Below are positions 1 to 9,423 of a stretch of 13,315 nt of DNA, piece by piece. Numbering within the stretch: the first letter of the stretch is position 1; each line of letters opens with the position of its first letter. This DNA is from JBCBWG01 sp039817205 (lineage in GTDB: Bacteria > Pseudomonadota > Alphaproteobacteria > Rhizobiales > Hyphomicrobiaceae), in contig JBCBWG010000071.1 of NCBI GenBank assembly GCA_039817205.1, positions 1-13,315 on the forward strand, in the 5' to 3' direction. The position numbers were made by a program, and so were the translations under genes. The notes below the pieces were generated by a model. The model was not told where the DNA came from and searched no databases. It was given only the letters and a program-made list of their open reading frames with translations.

Positions 1-68
1 CCCAGCGCTCAAGAATGGCAGCGTGGCCGCGCGCAGCGAGCCCAACGAGAAACGAGAACGGTGGAACG

Positions 69-317
69 ATGATTTCAGACGATGACCGAGTGACCACAGG
101 CGCAGAGGATGACGTGCCAGCGGACGTCGTTGCGAAGGAACCACCGCGCAACCAAACGCCGGAAGCGCTGCGTGCTTTGGCAGAAGCTGAAGAACGTCGT
201 CGGCAACGTGCGGCCGAAGACGCGCAACCGCGCGAGAAAGAGGTTGGCGGGCAGGACGGACCAGATCCCGTGCGTTATGGCGACTGGGAGAAAGACGGGA
301 TCGCGTGGGATTTTTGA
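69..317 (+). CDS. DUF1674 / SDHAF4-like small protein
   Basis: A protein of about 82 residues whose C-terminus, RYGDWEKDGIAWDF preceded by GPDPV, is the hallmark of the DUF1674 family (Pfam DUF1674, succinate dehydrogenase assembly factor 4). In mitochondria this family binds the flavinylated SdhA subunit and helps assemble complex II; the same role in bacteria is inference. The N-terminal two thirds is charged, Glu/Arg/Ala-rich and probably disordered, with no signal peptide or membrane segment. I chose the ATG at 69 because the product then has the usual small size; an in-frame ATG at 15 would add 18 residues of unfamilial, Arg/Ala-rich sequence. The ribosome site is weak for both (a GGTGGA just before 69). 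No sdh genes are visible in the window. The family call is firm, the start less so. Confidence 0.85.
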   Translation: MISDDDRVTTGAEDDVPADVVAKEPPRNQTPEALRALAEAEERRRQRAAEDAQPREKEVGGQDGPDPVRYGDWEKDGIAWDF

Positions 318-325
318 CGTTTGCA

Positions 326-400
326 GACCGAAGGGGCTCAGACCTAGGGGGCTCAGAGCTAGCGGCCTCAAAGCGACGGGCCTCAGAGCGATTGGGACCG
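326..400. repeat. 15-bp tandem repeat, about 4-5 degenerate copies
   Basis: Five consecutive 15-base units start at 326, 341, 356, 371 and 386, right after the DUF1674 stop codon. The first four share the pattern GAscnAssGGsCTCA; they read GACCGAAGGGGCTCA, GACCTAGGGGGCTCA, GAGCTAGCGGCCTCA and AAGCGACGGGCCTCA. The fifth (GAGCGATTGGGACCG) keeps only the first half. Because 15 is a multiple of three, every reading frame across the array gives a five-residue repeat, which explains the repetitive hypothetical translations there. I regard it as noncoding. Confidence 0.8.
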
Positions 401-712
401 CGACCGATCGTTGGGCCGTCACAAACCGTCGGCGCTATTTTGTGTCGGCTGACCCATAATCGTTCGTCCGGAACTGATCGTGCCGTGCCGTTTTAAAACG
501 TCAGACGACGGTTCAATTTCTCTCTCTGAACCACTCTAGCAACGCGCAGCAGGTCAGATGGTCCGTCGTCACGGCCTGCATATTACACATTGATTTTGCT
601 TATTTAAATTTTTCGGCGCGCAACTGACACCAACGCGAAAGCGCTCGCTCATCCCGTTCGGCATTTACTTTGCACAGGCTCTGGGACGTCCAGTCCGCCG
701 AGGAGCCCGGTC
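401..712. other. Intergenic region upstream of the first vWA gene
   Basis: No convincing gene lies here; the open frames crossing it are Arg-rich and resemble no family. It contains a 12-bp palindrome at 489-500 and a conspicuously AT-rich island at about 579-613 in otherwise GC-rich DNA. The island probably holds the promoter of the vWA gene at 713, but I could not place -35 and -10 hexamers with acceptable spacing. The ribosome site of the next gene (GAGGAG, about 700-705) closes the region. Confidence 0.6.
489..500. promoter_or_regulatory. Perfect 12-bp palindrome, possible operator
   Basis: CGTTTTAAAACG is perfectly self-complementary and lies about 210 bp upstream of the vWA gene at 713. 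It could be a dimeric regulator site. There is no second copy in the same upstream region and no motif I can assign to a named regulator, so the role is only a suggestion. Confidence 0.25.
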
Positions 713-1981
713 ATGTTTGCCAACCAAATCGCAGTTCTCCGCCAATTCCAAAAACGCGAAGACGGCGTCGTCGCCATCGTATTTGCTCTGGCGCTGATTG
801 GGATCTTGCTCATTGTCGGCCTCGCGATCGACGTCGGCCGCGCCGTACACGCAACGACACGGCTCGAAACGGCGCTCGACGCAGCCGCACTCGCGGGCGC
901 CAAGGGCCTTCGACTGCAAAAACTCTCCGAAGGCGAGACGCGCGAACTGGCCGAGCGTTTGTTCCGCGAGAATGTCGCTGAGCAGGACCGGACCCCGCTG
1001 TCGATTACCAGCGTGAACGTGCGGGTCGATGTTCGGAAAAGCGAAGTCCAGATCGATGCGGACTCGGAGCTGCCTATGCAGTTCGGTCAGCTCGCCGGCA
1101 TTCGCAAAATGAGCTTCAAACGTTCGGCGACGGCGATCTTCGAGGCGAAGGACATCGAAATCGCAGTGATGCTCGATGTGACCGGGTCAATGAGCCCGCC
1201 GAACAAAATTGGCGCGCTGAAAGATGCAACGAAGACACTCGTCGATATCGTGATCCCTGAAGAAGAAACGGGCCAGAAGGTTCGGGTCGGTTTCGCCCCC
1301 TATTCAGCGGGCGTGAACGCAGGGATCTTTGCCACCAGTGTGACCGGTGGCCGGTCTGCATCGGCCGGAAACACGTGTGCATTCGAACGGCAAGACCTGA
1401 GCCAGCAAACGTCTGACGCGCAGCCGTCAGGTCAGCTTGCCCTGCGGTCATCGGAAGACATTGAGCCAGGCCTTGGCAACAACCCTTGCCCACCGGCCAG
1501 CGCGACCATCCTGCCCCTGACCGACGACAAAGACCTCCTGAAAAGCACGGTCGATGGGTATGGGACCAACGGTTACACGGCCGGGCATCAGGGCATCGCA
1601 TGGGCTTCGTACCTCCTGTCGCCGGAGTGGGGCACCGTGGTCGGTAACGATGCCGAGGCAGCAGGCTACGACGACAAGAGCGTGCAGAAGTTCGCGATCG
1701 TAATGACAGATGGCGAATTCAATACCTACAACGGCGAAATTCGCTTCCCATTTCATCCAGACTCGGTCCAGGCGTCGAAGGATACTTGCGCTGCAATGAA
1801 GGCGCGCGGCATCGTCGTGTACACGGTTGGCTTTCAGCTGAATGCAGCAGGCGCCGAGGATGTCATGGCAACGTGCGCAAGCGGCTCAAGCAAAGCATTC
1901 ACCGCCGACGATGGTGCCGAGCTCGAGGCAGCGTTTCGCGCGATCGCCGAAGACATCGTGACGTTGCGCCTGACGCAGTAA
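713..1981 (+). CDS. TadG-like membrane-anchored vWA-domain protein (copy 1)
   Basis: A 422-residue protein. Residues about 15-65 form a TadE/TadG-like N-terminus: a short basic stretch, DGVVAIVF, a hydrophobic helix at about 19-40, then the typical LETALDAAALAGAK segment. A von Willebrand A domain follows from about 148. Its metal site (MIDAS) is D155-x-T157-x-S159 in MLDVTGSMS, with a second acidic loop at IVMTDGEFN (D333). Between these lies the conserved TAGHQGIAW..LSPEW block (about 289-306). The protein is expected to sit in the inner membrane with the vWA domain outside. The start is supported by GAGGAG at about 700-705. It is a clear paralog of the protein at 9585-10874; both end in a short R-L/V-T/A-Q tail. 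No other tad pilus genes are nearby, so a role in Flp pili is uncertain; adhesion or envelope assembly is possible. Confidence 0.9.
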   Translation: MFANQIAVLRQFQKREDGVVAIVFALALIGILLIVGLAIDVGRAVHATTRLETALDAAALAGAKGLRLQKLSEGETRELAERLFRENVAEQDRTPLSITSVNVRVDVRKSEVQIDADSELPMQFGQLAGIRKMSFKRSATAIFEAKDIEIAVMLDVTGSMSPPNKIGALKDATKTLVDIVIPEEETGQKVRVGFAPYSAGVNAGIFATSVTGGRSASAGNTCAFERQDLSQQTSDAQPSGQLALRSSEDIEPGLGNNPCPPASATILPLTDDKDLLKSTVDGYGTNGYTAGHQGIAWASYLLSPEWGTVVGNDAEAAGYDDKSVQKFAIVMTDGEFNTYNGEIRFPFHPDSVQASKDTCAAMKARGIVVYTVGFQLNAAGAEDVMATCASGSSKAFTADDGAELEAAFRAIAEDIVTLRLTQ

Positions 1982-2042
1982 GTCCCGCCCAACGCACGGT
2001 CTCGCAGCACGACGTATTGAGAGAGACGCTCGACGCTGCACG

Positions 2043-2113
2043 CCTCGCCCCCGAGGACAGTCGCGGTCGTAAGCTCAAGAGCTTGCGGCCGCGCTTGTTT
2101 TTGCAATTTTTGG
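2043..2113 (+). terminator. Candidate termination region after the first vWA gene
   Basis: A small hairpin, CCTCG (2043-2047) with CGAGG (2052-2056), is followed by the inverted repeat AAGCTC-AA-GAGCTT (2071-2084), a GC-rich stretch and then two T-runs (2098-2102 and 2109-2113). The inverted repeat overlaps the stop codon of the convergent gene at 2075. None of the stems runs directly into a T-tract, so this is a weak candidate. Confidence 0.3.
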
Positions 2114-3016
2114 TTTTGTGGCGCTCGGTACCCGCACCTGAATGACGAGATCGGTGACGTCGCGAAATTGCAAACGGACCGCCGAACGCAACCTCAATTG
2201 AGCGTCGGCAACATCGGCAGCCGTTGCCGTCTCCTCAAACTCCACATCAAGAATGATCGCCATGGCGTCACCGGTCACATCGATCACCTTGAGATCATGC
2301 AGCACCAAAATCCGCGGATCGCGCTCGGCCGCCGCGACGATCACATCGCGGATCCCATTGCGTCGCTCGCTCGGGACCGGCTGACCTTTGAGCCAGGGCC
2401 TGAGACTGCCGAGCGTAACAACGGCCAAGCCTATGGCGATCGCACCGATCACAATCGCTGCGAGGCCATCAACCACCGGAAGCTGCCAACCGAGGACACC
2501 GACAAACGCCGCGGCAAGTGTCACAAGAGCCCAGGCGAGACCAGCCCAAAGCGAACGGATCGCGCCGCCTTGTTCCAATAGCGTGCCGGTACTTTCAGGC
2601 CGACTGCGACTGTAAACCAGCGCGATCGCGTAGACGCACACAGCGACTGCGACACCTTGGAGAAACGGCCAATTGGGCGCCGCATTGTGCGTCGTCGCGT
2701 TCCCGAATTGTGAAACGCCGATCTGCAGCGCGATCCCCCCGCCGAGTGCGTACAACAACGCCGCAATGCCAGCCGCAGCGCACGCTCGTTCCAAGCGCGA
2801 CGGATCGGTGGGAGATGCAGGCTCTGCGCTCTGTCGTGCGCGCAATACGCCAAACTGCGCGATCGCCGCCAGAACCGTGACAACTGGCAATGCCCTAACG
2901 TCCGACGCGCTGAAAACAAGCCCCAGGGTCAGCGCGACGACTGCAACACCCGCGTGTGCCAGCGCCCCGATTAAAACGGTCGATCGACCAAGCCCGTCTG
3001 TCTCACGATCAGACAC
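2075..3016 (-). CDS. Degenerate cation diffusion facilitator (ZnT9/SLC30A9-like) membrane protein
   Basis: A 313-residue protein with about six hydrophobic segments (roughly 15-35, 42-60, 80-101, 116-135, 155-176, 180-203) and a soluble C-terminal domain (about 215-295). This is the CDF topology. Segments that recall the SLC30A9-like subgroup are LLYALGGGIALQIGV (88-101), VVDGLAAIVIGAIAIG (181-196), WLKGQPVPSE and the C-terminal HDLKVIDVTGD..AIILDVEFEE. The transport-site residues expected in helices 2 and 5 (the HxxxD-type pairs) are missing: helix 2 reads LPVVTVLAAIAQFGVL and helix 5 LWAGLAWALVTLAAAF, with no His or Asp. I chose the GTG at 3016 because GGAGG lies seven bases upstream; the ATG at 3082 would add 22 unlikely residues. 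It may be a non-transporting homolog or act on something else. The subgroup call rests on remembered family patterns. Confidence 0.65.
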   Translation of the reverse strand: MSDRETDGLGRSTVLIGALAHAGVAVVALTLGLVFSASDVRALPVVTVLAAIAQFGVLRARQSAEPASPTDPSRLERACAAAGIAALLYALGGGIALQIGVSQFGNATTHNAAPNWPFLQGVAVAVCVYAIALVYSRSRPESTGTLLEQGGAIRSLWAGLAWALVTLAAAFVGVLGWQLPVVDGLAAIVIGAIAIGLAVVTLGSLRPWLKGQPVPSERRNGIRDVIVAAAERDPRILVLHDLKVIDVTGDAMAIILDVEFEETATAADVADAQLRLRSAVRLQFRDVTDLVIQVRVPSATKPKIAKTSAAASS

Positions 3017-3107
3017 AGGAACGCCTCCGCCGCTAAAATTCGTTTGCCACACACAAGTTGGCTCAGCCAACTTTAAGCGCACAACTCACACAAGCAGCAT
3101 CTGGCAC

Positions 3108-3147
3108 AAAAAGGCCGCGGCGTGCCTGTTGCGCGCGCCGCGGCCTT
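3108..3147 (-). terminator. Strong rho-independent terminator of the PRC-barrel gene
   Basis: A perfect 12-bp stem, AAGGCCGCGGCG (3111-3122) with CGCCGCGGCCTT (3136-3147), encloses a 13-base loop. Read on the minus strand it ends in a run of five T (the A-run at 3108-3112). It lies 22 bases beyond the stop of the gene at 3169-3774 and separates it from the CDF-like gene, so these two minus-strand genes are probably transcribed separately. Confidence 0.9.
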
Positions 3148-3168
3148 AATGGGGAAACCGGGTTTGAC

Positions 3169-3774
3169 TTACTGAGACGGCTGGGCCGCGTCTTTTGCCT
3201 TTTCGATTGCTTGGCCAGCAGCGTCTTTCGTCTTCTGGTACGCGTCCGAGGCCGCCTTTTTGGCTTTCTCGTAGGCCGGGCCGGCAACGTCTTTGGCTTT
3301 TTTGTAAGCGTCGCTCGACGTTTGGCCGGTCTTATCGCGGAGTTCCCGGGCCTTCTCGATCGCGCGGTCTAGGAGCGATTTCTTCGGCTGCGAACGCTCG
3401 TAGGCTGGAACCGCTTTCAGCACAGCTTGCGTTGCTTCCGGCAGGCCCACCTTGACCTTGCCATCAGCCGTTTCAAACGTCAGCGCACGATAGCGCACCG
3501 CGATCCGCTTCTCGCCGACGCCGAGAAAACCGCCGACGCCCATGATCACGCCGACGATCTGGTTGTCGTCATTCAGGATCACGTCTTCGATGTCGCCGAT
3601 GATCTTGTTGGACGGGCCATAGACTTTGGCGCCGAGCACGAGGTCACGGGCCAGAAAGTGGGTATCTTTCTGCTTTTCGAAAAACACACCCTGTGGGATG
3701 TCCTGAGCAAACGCGGGCGCAACGGCCATCAGGCTGAATGCCGTTGCGGCAGCCAACGCGAGTTTTTTGAACAT
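3169..3774 (-). CDS. Exported PRC-barrel protein with C-terminal LEA-like 11-residue repeats
   Basis: A 201-residue protein. Residues 1-23 are a classical signal peptide (MFKK, hydrophobic core, APAFA before Q24). A PRC-barrel domain covers about 40-105, with LGAKVYGPSNKIIGDIEDVILNDD and then VGVIMGVGGFLGVGEKRIAV. After a Lys/Arg-rich linker the protein ends in four contiguous 11-residue repeats (155-198) of the form xAYxKAKDAAx, with a related stretch before them (RAIEKARELRDK). Such 11-mers form amphipathic helices and resemble group 3 LEA proteins; PRC-barrels are found in ribosome maturation, photosynthetic reaction centre H subunits and exported stress-linked proteins. The start is set by AGGAG six bases upstream of the ATG at 3774. 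A role in envelope stress or desiccation tolerance is inference. Confidence 0.85.
   Translation of the reverse strand: MFKKLALAAATAFSLMAVAPAFAQDIPQGVFFEKQKDTHFLARDLVLGAKVYGPSNKIIGDIEDVILNDDNQIVGVIMGVGGFLGVGEKRIAVRYRALTFETADGKVKVGLPEATQAVLKAVPAYERSQPKKSLLDRAIEKARELRDKTGQTSSDAYKKAKDVAGPAYEKAKKAASDAYQKTKDAAGQAIEKAKDAAQPSQ
3181..3312 (-). repeat. Four 33-bp coding repeats (11-residue units)
   Basis: The 3' end of the PRC-barrel gene encodes DAYKKAKDVAG, PAYEKAKKAAS, DAYQKTKDAAG and QAIEKAKDAAQ back to back, at residues 155-165, 166-176, 177-187 and 188-198. Ala, Lys and the Asp/Glu positions recur every 11 residues. The units differ at several positions, so the repeat is old rather than freshly amplified. 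Confidence 0.85.
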
Positions 3775-3833
3775 CGAGAACTCCTGAGATTGGGGGTCAG
3801 CGGACGGCAATTGCTGTCGTCGCCGCTGGCGAT

Positions 3834-3862
3834 GATCTAGTCGTGGCAGTGGTCAACGACAA
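3834..3862 (-). promoter_or_regulatory. Candidate promoter of the PRC-barrel gene
   Basis: On the minus strand TTGTCG (3857-3862) and TAGATC (3834-3839) are separated by exactly 17 bases, about 60 bases upstream of the start at 3774. The hexamers match the sigma-70 consensus moderately. This was found by eye. Confidence 0.35.
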
Positions 3863-3974
3863 GTGTGGTGCGAAATTGGGGCAGCCGACAGATACGCGCC
3901 CCCGAAGCGAGTGACACTGCGCAATTGCCAACGCATCAGCGTTGCGAAGTGTTCCATTTACCCTGTGGAAACGG

Positions 3975-4004
3975 ATGACGCTCGCGCCGGTTTTGGCCTA
4001 TACA
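3975..4004 (+). promoter_or_regulatory. Candidate promoter of gyrA
   Basis: ATGACG (3975-3980) and TATACA (3999-4004) are separated by 18 bases and lie about 75 bases upstream of the gyrA start. TATACA is a good -10 match and the -35 recalls the TTGACG-type boxes of alphaproteobacteria. The 304-bp region between the PRC-barrel gene and gyrA has no other recognisable feature. Confidence 0.4.
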
Positions 4005-4078
4005 CCATGGTGATTTGGACACGCGTTCCGAGCACGGCGCATCGGGACCGCCCAACGGCTAGAATTTAGGACACCACA

Positions 4079-6880
<2,802 letters not shown>

Positions 6881-6968
6881 TTCTGTCTTGAGCTATGCCG
6901 CATGAGCCGGTCCGTCGCGAGCTTCGCTGCAAGTGACCGTCCCAACTGTGCGCCCGGCACAAGGGCAC

Positions 6969-7454
6969 CTATTCTTTCGGCGACCACTTCCGTACGGGAA
7001 GCCCGGCCCGGACCCAACCCGTATCGCCACGGCGGTTTCCGGAAAGACCGGCCGAAACATCGATGACCTTCACGCCGGCGCGCTTCAAACGATCGTGCAT
7101 GCGTTTCGACCGCACGCCCGCCCGGCAAATCAGTGCGACCGGGCGACCACCGTTCGCCGCCTGTCTCGCTTTCATCAGTCCGACAAAGCGGTTGAGACCC
7201 TGATGCATTGTAATAGGCGTGGCACCGTCCGGCACGCCTGTCTTCGCCCACTCACTGGGGCGGCGGATATCAATGAGATCGATGCGCCCGTCTTTCGCCG
7301 CATCGTACGCCGCTTGAACGGTTATGCGATCTGCAAACGCCGCGTCGCTAAAAAGGGTCAGGCCAAACGAGACGCAGATTGCGCACACGGCCATCCTTAG
7401 CTTGGCACGCAAGCGACAGTATACGCCTGCCTTGTCCTTCGGTCGCGCGAACAT
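6969..7454 (-). CDS. Periplasmic rhodanese-like domain protein
   Basis: A 161-residue protein with an N-terminal signal sequence (basic n-region to about residue 20, hydrophobic core 21-35, SDAAFA before D42) and a single rhodanese domain (about 45-155). The active-site loop is CRAGVRS with C110 as the predicted catalytic cysteine; DIRRPSEW (about 62-69) is the conserved early motif. Rhodaneses transfer sulfur from thiosulfate or persulfides; the physiological substrate is unknown. The start at 7454 is favoured because GGAG lies six bases upstream; an ATG at 7466 lies inside that ribosome site, and one at 7394 would give a shorter signal sequence. The gene runs opposite to gyrA and coaD, so it is probably transcribed alone. 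I see no good terminator in the 88 bp shared with the end of gyrA. Confidence 0.85.
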   Translation of the reverse strand: MFARPKDKAGVYCRLRAKLRMAVCAICVSFGLTLFSDAAFADRITVQAAYDAAKDGRIDLIDIRRPSEWAKTGVPDGATPITMHQGLNRFVGLMKARQAANGGRPVALICRAGVRSKRMHDRLKRAGVKVIDVSAGLSGNRRGDTGWVRAGLPVRKWSPKE

Positions 7455-7578
7455 GTTTGGCTCCATTCATTTGCGCAGCCCTGCAGTAAATGCCATGAGC
7501 AGGCACAGGCGTCGCCCAAACTCTGTGTGAAGATCGCGTGTGCGCCGACGCTGTCCTGTGATCGCTGCGAGGTTCGAG

Positions 7579-8079
7579 ATGGCCTACATCGGTTTCTATT
7601 CGGGATCGTTTGATCCGATTACCTTCGGCCACACGGATGTCATCGACCGCGCGTTCAGCTTTCTGGACGAGCTGGTCATTGGCGTCGGGGTCCATCACGG
7701 GAAGAAGCCGCTATTTGACGATGCCGAGCGCGTGGCCATGATCGAGACTGAGATCGGGCCACTGGCCGAGAAGCACGGCCGCGACTTTCGCGTCGTCACC
7801 TTCGACAGCCTCGCCGTTCATGCCGCGGGCGCCGAGGGCGCCAGCATGATTATTCGCGGTCTTCGAGATGGAACCGACTTCGACTACGAAATGCAAATGG
7901 CCGGCATGAACGGCGAGATGGCACCGCAAATTCAAACAGTGTTTCTCGCCGCCTCCCCAGCCGTGCGCCATATCGCAGCCAACCTCGTCCGCCAGATCGC
8001 GGCTATGAACGGCAACGTCACGCCGTTCGTTTCAGCCGCAACTGCAGACCGACTGAAAGCAAAATTTCGATCGACCTAA
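7579..8079 (+). CDS. coaD: Phosphopantetheine adenylyltransferase
   Basis: A 166-residue CoaD, the cytoplasmic enzyme that joins ATP and 4'-phosphopantetheine to make dephospho-CoA, the penultimate step of coenzyme A synthesis. The nucleotidyltransferase signature is GSFDPITFGHTDVI (residues about 8-21, with the T/HxGH motif). IIRGLRDGTDFDYEMQMAGMN is the conserved phosphopantetheine-binding stretch, and AVRHIAANLVRQIAAMNGNVTPFV the C-terminal block typical of alphaproteobacteria. I place the start at the ATG at 7579, with GAGG (7569-7572) six bases before it; a GTG 39 bases upstream is in frame but adds residues outside the family. It is likely the first gene of an operon with the cyclophilin (57-bp gap) and the extensin-like gene. 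Confidence 0.97.
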   Translation: MAYIGFYSGSFDPITFGHTDVIDRAFSFLDELVIGVGVHHGKKPLFDDAERVAMIETEIGPLAEKHGRDFRVVTFDSLAVHAAGAEGASMIIRGLRDGTDFDYEMQMAGMNGEMAPQIQTVFLAASPAVRHIAANLVRQIAAMNGNVTPFVSAATADRLKAKFRST

Positions 8080-8136
8080 CGCGCAGCCAGACCTTCGCTG
8101 GCCGCCCATTTACAAGAATAACGGGAGCGTCTCACG

Positions 8137-8703
8137 ATGACGAAACTCATCGCCGCTATTGGCCTCGGCTTCATGCTCGCCGCGTCGCTTATCTCCGCAT
8201 CGGCCGCCGAAGCGGCAAACAACCTCGTCCTAGAAGTCAGCAGCGGCGGGCAAGTCCGCAAAGTGGTCATTCGCCTGCGCCCGGACCTTGCGCCACAACA
8301 TGTGGCCCGCGTCGAAAAACTCGCTCAGGAAAAGTTTTACGACGGCATCGTTTTTCACCGAGTGCTTAGAAACTTCATGGCGCAATCGGGTGACCCCACG
8401 GGTACTGGAACAGGCGGCTCGAAATACCCCGATTTGCCGGCCGAGTTTACGCAAGCACCTTTCAAACGCGGCACCATCGGCGCTGCACGGACCGCAAACC
8501 CAAACTCTGCGAACAGCCAGTTCTTCATTTGCTTCACGAACACAGGCTGCAGCCACCTTGCCGGCCAATATACGGTTTGGGGCCAAGTTGTCTCTGGGAT
8601 GGAAGCCATAGATACGCTGCGAACCGGTGACCCCAATCGCGGCGGAATGGTGCCGCGCCCCGACAAGATCGTCCGCGCCTACATCGAACCCGCCACAAAT
8701 TAG
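8137..8703 (+). CDS. Exported cyclophilin-type peptidyl-prolyl cis-trans isomerase
   Basis: A 188-residue cyclophilin with a signal peptide (residues 1 to about 26, ending SASAAEA). It catalyses cis-trans isomerisation of peptide bonds before proline during folding in the periplasm. Key positions are visible: FHR with R75, NFMAQSGDP with F80, M81 and Q83, the GTGTGG loop, and SANSQFFICF. As in other bacterial cyclophilins the position of the cyclosporin-contacting Trp is not Trp: the HLAGQYTVWGQV segment has His there. GGGAG upstream of the ATG sets the start. It follows coaD, an arrangement frequent in Rhizobiales, where a second cyclophilin and queA-tgt often follow; here an extensin-like gene comes next instead. 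Confidence 0.95.
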   Translation: MTKLIAAIGLGFMLAASLISASAAEAANNLVLEVSSGGQVRKVVIRLRPDLAPQHVARVEKLAQEKFYDGIVFHRVLRNFMAQSGDPTGTGTGGSKYPDLPAEFTQAPFKRGTIGAARTANPNSANSQFFICFTNTGCSHLAGQYTVWGQVVSGMEAIDTLRTGDPNRGGMVPRPDKIVRAYIEPATN

Positions 8704-8718
8704 AGCGGAGACGACAGC

Positions 8719-9423
8719 ATGCGATGGCTTTGGTCGCGGTATACGTGGCTTGGCGCGTCACTGCTCATTGCGATGGCCATCGCTTTTCGCCAGGGTTGGA
8801 TCCCTCCGCGCTATTCACCACTCCCAGCGATCATCGTTGAACATCCGATCCCGATCATTGTCGATTGGCAGCTGAGAGAACTCGCAACGGATGGGCCCCT
8901 GTGCCGGGGCCTTGTCTCAAGCAAGCACGTCACGGCGCGCCCTGTGGGTGATCGCGTCACGGGCGACGGCTGCGGTTGGTCCAACGCCGTCCGCCTCTCG
9001 CGCGTCGGTGGCGCGCGGTTTCCAGCAGCCGCCGTGAACTGCGGTGTCGCCGGCGCCATGGCGCTTTGGATGCACAACGTGGTTCAGCCAGCCGCTCGAC
9101 AGATCTTCGAGAGTGACGTCATCTCCATGCGCCAAATGGGCGTCTACAACTGCCGCAACATCATTGGCTCAGCATTCTTCGGCAATCGACGCAGCCAACA
9201 CGCGACGGCGAACGCTGTCGATATCGGCGCTTTCACTCTTGGGAATGGCAAGACCATTTCCGTCCTACGCGATTGGAACCGACCTGGTCCGCGTGGCCGC
9301 TTTCTGCGTCGCGTCCATCGTGGCGCTTGCCGCTATTTCCGCGTCTCTCTCGGACCGAATTTCAATCGCGCCCACCGCGATCATTTCCATTTCGACCGTG
9401 GCTCATTTTGGCGCTGTAAATAA
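8719..9423 (+). CDS. Extensin-like C-terminal domain protein, membrane-anchored, M15-peptidase-like motif
   Basis: A 234-residue protein with one N-terminal membrane segment (about 8-25) and a periplasmic Extensin-like_C domain (about 60-230). The motif SQHATANAVDIGAF (S159, H161, D168) plus AHRDHFHFD (H219, H222, H224) resembles the zinc site of peptidase M15/VanX-type D,D-carboxypeptidases (SxHxxGxAxD then HxH), so it may cut or bind peptidoglycan peptides. That function is inference; the family is not well characterised. Six cysteines (62, 85, 108, 145, 204, 233) suit periplasmic disulfides. It starts 15 bases after the cyclophilin stop, with GGAG at 8706-8709, so the two are almost certainly co-transcribed. 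The folding enzyme may serve this disulfide-rich partner, but nothing proves it. Confidence 0.88.
   Translation: MRWLWSRYTWLGASLLIAMAIAFRQGWIPPRYSPLPAIIVEHPIPIIVDWQLRELATDGPLCRGLVSSKHVTARPVGDRVTGDGCGWSNAVRLSRVGGARFPAAAVNCGVAGAMALWMHNVVQPAARQIFESDVISMRQMGVYNCRNIIGSAFFGNRRSQHATANAVDIGAFTLGNGKTISVLRDWNRPGPRGRFLRRVHRGACRYFRVSLGPNFNRAHRDHFHFDRGSFWRCK

Noticed and set aside
326..400. Possible CRISPR-like array
   Set aside because: The units are contiguous 15-mers without spacers, and no cas genes are present; it is a simple tandem repeat.
109..459. Open frame crossing the DUF1674 gene and the 15-bp repeat
   Set aside because: It overlaps a well-supported gene in another frame; its repetitive Arg/Gly-rich end merely translates the tandem repeat.
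6881..6968. Terminator between gyrA and the rhodanese gene
   Set aside because: Small nested stems (CGGTC/GACCG and GCGA/TCGC, and GTGC/GCAC near 6949) can be drawn, but none is followed by a T-run on either strand.
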